Shown here: positions 17,911 through 20,601 of the stretch, piece by piece
Layout of the letters: each line of letters opens with the position of its first letter
Numbering within the stretch: position 1 is the stretch's first letter
Source of the DNA: Beroe ovata
Taxonomy: Eukaryota; Ctenophora; Nuda; Beroida; Beroidae
Direction of reading: 5' to 3'
Assembly (NCBI GenBank): GCA_946803715.1
Contig: CAMPET010000145.1
Location: 52,029-72,629, forward strand
Length of the DNA: 20,601 nt
Notes under the pieces: generated by a model
Databases searched by the model: none
Seen by the model: the letters and a program-made list of their open reading frames with translations, nothing else
What the model was told of the DNA's origin: nothing
Program-made: the position numbers and the translations under genes

Positions 17911-20148
17911 ATGAACGATGATGGTTATGTTCTACTGGAAAATGTGACATATTCGTATGGAACGGCTGGTTTCCGGTGTAACGCTCGTCTTCTCACACCA
18001 GCAGCTTACAGAATGGGACTGCTCGCTGCTCTGAGGTGACGCCTCCTTTACGTCATTAATGACATCTGTAGCAAGTGAAGCCTTGTTGTCATGCCAACGT
18101 GACTATGTAGTTTCCATGACAACATCGTGATAACTGCAGAGCAAAGACAGTGAAGTGCAGGGTGGGTGTGATGGTTACCGCTTCACATAACCCTGCCCCG
18201 GACAATGGACTCAAGATAGTGGAGCCCATGGGCGAAATGCTGGTGACTGAGTGGGAGGAATATGCGACCCGGCTTGCCAATACTCCCTCCAAATCACTTA
18301 GCCAAGTGAGTCAGGGGATCATGTCAAGTTTTGTGGCAGGTTTCTGAGGGAATGGTGTTCGTAACGTATTGAATTATAGCGTGGAAACGGCGACAGACGA
18401 TATAGATAGACATACCATATTTATAGGAAAAAGCATCTGTTCGGATAGACTTAACGAAAATCATCAGTACTCCACAGGTAATCGAAGATCTGGCCGCGGA
18501 AATTGGCACGGATCCTAAATCTGATGAAGGGAGCGTTGTCATTGGTCGAGACACGAGGGAAAGTGGCCCTCACATCGTCGCAGCTGTGATCGCAGGAGCT
18601 GGTGTTCTGGGTTGTGAAGTGAGTTCTACCGCTAGCTCCCAACTGGAGTAATATCTGGAGCTCCAAAGTCAAGTGGTATCACTTCATGACTGTGTTGTCG
18701 GTTGTGATCAATGTTGTCATGACAACTATCCTATGTTGTCATGACAACCATCCCGTGTTGTCAGGTGGAAGATATTGGGATAACCACGACTCCACAGCTC
18801 CACTGGGTTATCAAACAGAGCAACCTCTCCCTACCGCACTCTCTCAGTGACTACTACCACAACTTCGCATCTCACTTCATGTCACTGTACGGGAAACCAA
18901 CAGGAGCTCCTACGTCTATCAAGGTATAAACAACATGTAAACGAGAGAATCTACCAATCCACCAAACTGCTAACTTATTTTGCATTGAGCTGGAGTTCAA
19001 TTTTACAGATTACAATTTAAAGCTCATTGCACAATTTTTTCCACTCATCCCCTCTTCAACCCCGCCGCACACTCTCTTTCCCCAGGTTGATTGTGCTAAT
19101 GGTGTAGGCGCGCACGCTCTCTCAGTGCTGTCCCCCATGCTCTCAGATTACCTGGATATTCAGATCTGTAACGATGGGAGTGATGGTGAACTCAACGAAC
19201 AGTGTGGTGCTGATTACGTCAAGGTGTGTATGTGTGTGTTTGTGTGTGTGTTTGTGTGTGTGTTTGTGTGTGTGTGTGTGTCTGTGAGTGTCTGTGTGTG
19301 TTTGTGTGNTGTTTGTGTGTGTGTGTTTGTGTGTGTCTGTGTGTGTCTGTGTGTGTTTGTGTGTGTGTGTCTCTGTGAGTGTCTGTGCACACTTCACCCG
19401 GCTCATCCTCAGTTGAAACAGTGCGCTCCACGGGGGATTGACGGCGGTGAACACTGTTACTCTATAGACGGCGATGCTGACAGATCTCTCTTCTTTTACC
19501 AAAGTGTGAGTTACCATGGTGATAATTTTGCTTATAACCTATCTCAATGAAATAGATCGGATTTCCCCCTTAATTTCGTTGTATTTAAAGTACTTTTGTT
19601 ATAAAATCTCAAGAGATCTACCACCTGTTACAAACTTTTCAGCGAAATAATATATCAAGAAATTAACTGAGTTTGTCCTATTAAAAGTCTTTATTTCGTG
19701 ACGCAAACTATTAAATAAAATGGTCAGCCGACACAACTTTCTAGTGGAAAGTATTTGATGTAGAAGTTATGGAGTCATTTAAAATTCTCAACAGGGCAGA
19801 GCCGCGTATGTGAATATGTGATCCATCAGCTATCTTACTAACCGTGACACAAATCTCGCATTTAAATATAGCTGAGTGTGAGAATCTATGAATTCGCCGC
19901 TCATTGATATGAATACTCTGTTTTCCAATGTAAAACAACTGTTTACTATATGTAGAAATGTGTTACCTCCTAGCAGATGTGCGTTTATGACTAACAAATG
20001 TGTAATTCATGAAGAACAATTGTGTTACATTACGTCTTTTCTTCAGGAGGGCAAGTTTTCCCTACTAGATGGTGACAAGATAGCGTGCTTGTATGCTGGT
20101 TTCATCAAACAGCTCCTCAGTGAAACCAGACTAAGCCTTGATATTGGG
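17911..20148 (+). CDS. PGM3: Phosphoacetylglucosamine mutase, 5' part (seven exons, 308 codons)
   Basis: PGM3 (AGM1) converts GlcNAc-6-phosphate to GlcNAc-1-phosphate, the step before UAP1. Exons 17911-18035, 18140-18305, 18478-18618, 18765-18923, 19086-19223, 19413-19505 and 20047-20148 all have GT-AG borders and join in frame. They cover about 57% of the usual length (human 542 aa), the remainder lying beyond the window. Visible: YGTAGFR (16-22), the phosphoserine active-site loop VTASHNP with catalytic Ser57, DNGLKIVEPMGEML, VIGRDTR, TTPQLHW, VDCANGVGA, NDGSDGELN, the metal loop SIDGDADR (Asp262, Asp264, Asp266), and LLDGDKIACLYAGF. All key residues seen are intact. The start is the first ATG after an upstream in-frame stop; the N-terminus is about as long as in relatives. 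Intron 5 carries a GT microsatellite and intron 7 a tandem satellite. GC content of exons is higher than in UAP1. Confidence 0.95.
18048..18056 (+). promoter_or_regulatory. CRE/ATF-like site in PGM3 intron 1
   Basis: TTACGTCAT, the reverse complement of ATGACGTAA, lies 13 bases into intron 1. This matches the bZIP CRE/ATF consensus. In mammals hexosamine-pathway genes including PGM3 respond to unfolded-protein-response bZIP factors, so the site is plausible, but one 9-mer can occur by chance. Confidence 0.25.
18085..18123 (+). promoter_or_regulatory. Two X-box-like sites in PGM3 intron 1
   Basis: GTTGTCATGCCAAC at 18085-18098 and GTTTCCATGACAAC at 18110-18123 resemble the RFX X-box (inverted half-sites RYYNYY and RRNRAC separated by AT). 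The second fits fully; the first has one mismatch. They are 25 bp apart and just before exon 2. Confidence 0.35.
18713..18748 (+). promoter_or_regulatory. Two identical X-box-like perfect palindromes in PGM3 intron 3
   Basis: GTTGTCATGACAAC occurs at 18713-18726 and 18735-18748, 22 bp apart (about two helical turns). Each is a perfect 14-bp palindrome fitting the RFX X-box pattern. Related GTTGTC half-sites flank them, one overlapping the exon 4 acceptor. They could be an intronic enhancer; that is an inference. Confidence 0.4.
19224..19386. repeat. (GT)n microsatellite filling PGM3 intron 5
   Basis: GT repeats with TTTG and TCTG variants start right at the exon 5 donor (AAG/GTGTGT) and occupy most of the 189-bp intron; N at 19309. 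The tract leaves the frame open, so it can be mistaken for coding sequence. The next exon starts at 19413 after TCCTCAG. Confidence 0.95.
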
Positions 20149-20179
20149 GTAAGCTGTATGTACTATTTGAGTTAAAGCT

Positions 20180-20601
20180 CTTATTCACCCAAAACATGCC
20201 AGTTACTATAACTGATAAGGGGTTATGGTGGCCACTAACTCGGGAACCGATCATCGGATTGACGTGAAATTTTTGTTGTCCAAGTTTCTCATGGTCCTTG
20301 AGCTATGGTAAAAGTTTCAAGTCAATCGGTCGATCCGTTTGGAAGCTATCCTCAAATGCTCACTCAAACTGACTCGTTTTGGGTGGATAAGGGGTTATGG
20401 TGGCCATTAACTCGGGACCGATCATCCGATTGACGTGAAATTTTGGTTTTCCTAGTTTCTAATGGTCCTAGAGCTATGGTAGAAGTTTCAAGTCAATCGG
20501 TCGATCCGTTTAAGAGCTATCCTCAAATGCTCACTCAAACTGACATGATTTGGGTCGATGAGGGGTTATGGTGGCCACTAACTCGGGAACCGATCATCCG
20601 A
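20180..20601. repeat. About 171-bp tandem repeat with an inverted cap, in PGM3 intron 7
   Basis: Units start with GGGGTTATGGTGGCC at 20219, 20391 and 20562 (periods 172 and 171), so two full copies and the start of a third reach the window's end. They are roughly 90% identical by eye. The 24 bases at 20180-20203 are the inverted complement of the unit's final 24 bases (20368-20391 and 20539-20562) with about four mismatches. The array therefore starts with a reversed copy of its own unit end. This layout resembles non-autonomous mobile elements with internal satellite arrays. Confidence 0.85.

Noticed and set aside
17108-17911. UAP1-PGM3 as a bacterial-style operon or a fused bifunctional gene
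   Set aside because: The 800-bp gap has stops in all frames and two AATAAA signals follow UAP1; both genes are animal-type.
20180-20601. The 171-bp period as primate-type alpha satellite, or the direct repeats as a CRISPR array
   Set aside because: The period match is coincidental, the sequence is unlike alpha satellite, and there are no short repeat-spacer units; this is an intron of an animal gene.

Overview
The window is nuclear DNA from an animal, most likely an invertebrate with a fairly compact genome. The evidence is multi-exon genes with GT-AG introns of roughly 80-550 bp, animal-type TOM1, UAP1 and PGM3 proteins, many interrupted CA/GT microsatellites, fold-back elements and a tandem satellite. 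A sponge or other marine invertebrate would fit, but I cannot fix the phylum from sequence alone. There is no sign of a bacterial operon, prophage or CRISPR array.

Layout. Positions 1-2700 (minus strand): putative gene C, a proline-rich protein joined to an EF-hand-like segment, running off the left edge. It lies under a promoter-like cluster at 1343-1474 and is preceded by six GTTAC/GTAAC motifs at 2601-2695. Positions 3937-9714 (minus): putative gene B, mainly one large Lys/Ser/Arg-rich exon, with a 4.9 kb gene-poor stretch full of microsatellites that may be its first intron. Positions 9720-11147: spacer with two CpG-rich inverted-repeat elements. Positions 11148-14773 (minus): complete TOM1 orthologue in 13 phase-consistent coding exons (563 aa). 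Positions 14774-15617: divergent promoter region centred on a perfect 22-bp palindrome containing TATAAA on both strands. Positions 15618-17108 (plus): UAP1, complete in a single coding exon. Positions 17911-20148 (plus): first seven coding exons of PGM3, continuing past the window. Positions 20180-20601: a ~171-bp tandem repeat inside PGM3 intron 7.

The most interesting point is functional linkage. PGM3 makes GlcNAc-1-phosphate and UAP1 uses it to make UDP-GlcNAc, so the last two steps of the hexosamine pathway sit head-to-tail on one strand about 800 bp apart. UAP1 has no intron in its coding region although both neighbours are intron-dense, which suggests a retrocopy or cDNA-mediated intron loss. 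TOM1 (endosomal ubiquitin/clathrin adaptor) is divergently arranged with UAP1 and may share its promoter. PGM3 introns 1 and 3 carry RFX X-box-like palindromes. Genes B and C are predictions with no recognised family; exon joins there are inferences from splice signals and phase.
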